Origin: DASQJL01 sp035689165
GTDB taxonomy: Bacteria; Eisenbacteria; RBG-16-71-46; SZUA-252
DNA: 12,527 nucleotides
Assembly (NCBI GenBank): GCA_035689165.1
Contig: DASSLZ010000031.1
Span: forward strand, 1-12,527
Direction: 5' to 3'
Shown here: in pieces, positions 11,094-12,527 of the stretch
How the letters are laid out: each line of letters opens with the position of its first letter
How positions within the stretch are numbered: the stretch's first letter is position 1
Position numbers and translations under genes: made by a program
Notes under the pieces: model-generated
Database searches by the model: none
What the model was told of the DNA's origin: nothing
What the model saw: only the letters and a program-made list of their open reading frames with translations

Positions 11094-12527
11094 TTGAAAG
11101 AGTTCCAAACCAGCCAGATCCGTAACGTCGCACTCGCCTCGCAGCACGGCACCGGAAAAACCTCCCTCGCTGAAGCGTTCCTCTGGCGGACCAAGGTCAC
11201 GACGCGTCATGGCCGGGTCGAAGACGGCACCACCGCGCTCGACTTCACGCCGGAGGAGACCCATCGCAAGATCTCGATCGGCCTGAGCGTCGCGCCGGTC
11301 GAGTGGCGCAATCACAAGGTCAACCTCATCGACACGCCGGGCTACGCCGACTTCGCGGGCGACCTCGTCGCGGGTCTGCGCGCGGCCGACGGCGTGATCC
11401 TCTGCCTCAAGGCTCCCGCGGGCGTCGAGGCGGGCACCGAGGCGGTGTGGGAAAAGATCGAGGACCGCGGATGCGCGACGCTGGCGGTCATCACGCAGAT
11501 GGAGAAGGAACACGCGAATTTCGCGGGCGCGCTCGCGCGCGCGAGCGAGCGGCTGGGGAAGCGCTTCGTCGCGGTGGGATGGCCGATCGGCCAGGCGGAG
11601 GCGTTCCGCGGCATCGTGGATCTCGCCTCGCACAAGGCGTTCTTCTTCGAGAAGGACGGCTCGATGAAAGAGGGCCCCGTCCCCGCGGAGATGGAGGCGG
11701 AGATCAGCCAGGCCCGCTCCGCCTTGGTGGACGCCGCGGCCGAAGCCGACGACACGCTGCTCGAGAAGTTTCTCGGCGGCGAAGAGCTCTCCGTCGAGGA
11801 GATCCACAAGGGGCTCCGCGAGGGGGTGTGCGCGCGCTCGTTCGTGCCGGCGGTTCCCGTCTCGGCGTATCCGATGCACGGAGTCGATTTCGTGCTCGAC
11901 ACCATCGTCGACCTGATGCCCTCGCCCGCCGACTGCGGGCCCGTGGTGGGCCACAAGCCGGGCAGCGAGGAGAAGGTGGAGTTTCCGCCCGACGCGGCCG
12001 GGCATCTGGCCGCGATCGTCTTCAAGACGAGCAGCGAGAGCCACGCCGGCGACCTCTCCATGATCCGCGTCTTCTCGGGAACGCTCGCCCCGGGCAAGGA
12101 AGTGTGGAATTCCAGCGCGCAGCGCGCGGAGAAGATCGGGCAGCTCTTCACCATCGTGGGCAAGGAGCGGAAGGACGCGGCCACCATCCCCGCCGGCGAC
12201 ATCGGGGCCGCCGTGAAGCTGCGCGAGACGCACACCGGCCAGACCCTGTGCGACAAGAGCCATCCCATCGTGCTCGCGCCCGTTCCGTTCCCCGGCGCGA
12301 CCAACGAGGTCGCCATCGCGCCCAAGCACAAGGGCGAAGAGGAGAAGATGGGCTCGGGCCTCCACAAGCTGCGCGAGGAGGATCCGACCATCCACGTCCG
12401 CGTCGAGGGCGATCTGCACCAGACGGTCCTCTCCGGTCTGGGCGATCTCCACATCGACGTGCTCCTCGAGAAGCTGACGCGCCGCTTCGGCGTGCACGTC
12501 GAGACCGCCAAGCCGCGAATCCCCTAC
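11094..12527 (+). CDS. Elongation factor G-like translational GTPase (EF-G2-type), N-terminal 478 residues
   Basis: The protein starts KEFQTSQIRNVAL after a TTG codon and runs off the right edge, so domains I to III and the start of IV are present. The P-loop region is ASQHGTGKTSL (15-25), retaining GKT but with Ser16 where [AG] is usual. Switch I carries RKISI (58-62) instead of RGITI, and G3 is DTPGYADF (80-87) with Tyr84 where EF-G has its catalytic His. G4 is TQME (134-137) instead of NKMD. The G5-like VSAYP is present. Domain II and III features (LAAIVFKTSSESHAGDLSMI, LREEDPTIHV, GLGDLHIDVLLEKL) are conventional. The DTPGY and SI features recur in the EF-G2 paralogue group, but the altered G4 suggests weakened or changed nucleotide recognition. 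It is probably a second EF-G-like factor rather than the main translocase, which would be expected elsewhere. Family confidence is high, activity uncertain. Confidence 0.92.
   Translation, partial: MKEFQTSQIRNVALASQHGTGKTSLAEAFLWRTKVTTRHGRVEDGTTALDFTPEETHRKISIGLSVAPVEWRNHKVNLIDTPGYADFAGDLVAGLRAADGVILCLKAPAGVEAGTEAVWEKIEDRGCATLAVITQMEKEHANFAGALARASERLGKRFVAVGWPIGQAEAFRGIVDLASHKAFFFEKDGSMKEGPVPAEMEAEISQARSALVDAAAEADDTLLEKFLGGEELSVEEIHKGLREGVCARSFVPAVPVSAYPMHGVDFVLDTIVDLMPSPADCGPVVGHKPGSEEKVEFPPDAAGHLAAIVFKTSSESHAGDLSMIRVFSGTLAPGKEVWNSSAQRAEKIGQLFTIVGKERKDAATIPAGDIGAAVKLRETHTGQTLCDKSHPIVLAPVPFPGATNEVAIAPKHKGEEEKMGSGLHKLREEDPTIHVRVEGDLHQTVLSGLGDLHIDVLLEKLTRRFGVHVETAKPRIPY

Overview
The window is very GC-rich, densely packed bacterial DNA encoding Gram-negative-type envelope features: signal peptides, a lipobox lipoprotein, a PEP-CTERM surface protein and a periplasmic sensor kinase. 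Protein families and base composition suggest an environmental Gram-negative lineage, possibly a little-cultured phylum (an Eisenbacteria- or Gemmatimonadota-like source would fit). That placement is inference, since there is no rRNA or other taxonomic marker. No tRNA, rRNA, CRISPR array, insertion sequence or phage gene was seen.

Layout. (1) Minus strand 1-1709: a TauE/SafE-type permease gene translationally coupled (ATGA overlap) to the start of a secreted DUF885 protein that runs off the left edge. (2) Plus strand 1757-4543: a membrane sensor histidine kinase followed 3 nt later by an NtrC-family sigma-54 activator. (3) 4544-4880: the only long intergenic stretch. It holds a 25-bp palindrome, three different inverted repeats and a very good -24/-12 sigma-54 promoter that points into (4) 4881-5777, a secreted helical protein of unknown function built from three units repeating every 80 residues. 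(5) Minus strand 5784-7466: an FHA-GAF-PP2C (SpoIIE/RsbU-type) phosphatase, convergent with (4) across 6 nt. (6) Plus strand 7520-9891: a six-helix membrane protein coupled by ATGA to a TPR-like lipoprotein. (7) 10137-10931: a PEP-CTERM surface protein with its own sigma-70-like promoter, a second sigma-54-like sequence close to the start codon, and a strong intrinsic terminator. (8) 11094-12527 and beyond: a divergent EF-G-like GTPase with TTG start, a TATAAT promoter and a 5'-terminal hairpin abutting its ribosome binding site.

How it may work together. The kinase and regulator, the sigma-54 promoter and the repeat protein look like a compact signalling unit: an envelope signal is sensed, the regulator activates sigma-54 RNA polymerase, and the secreted repeat protein is made. 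A second match to the same promoter class sits before the PEP-CTERM gene, hinting at a wider sigma-54-controlled surface regulon, but its position conflicts with the ribosome binding site. The repeat protein with its promoter and the degenerate nucleotide-binding motifs of the EF-G-like protein are the least conventional parts of the window.
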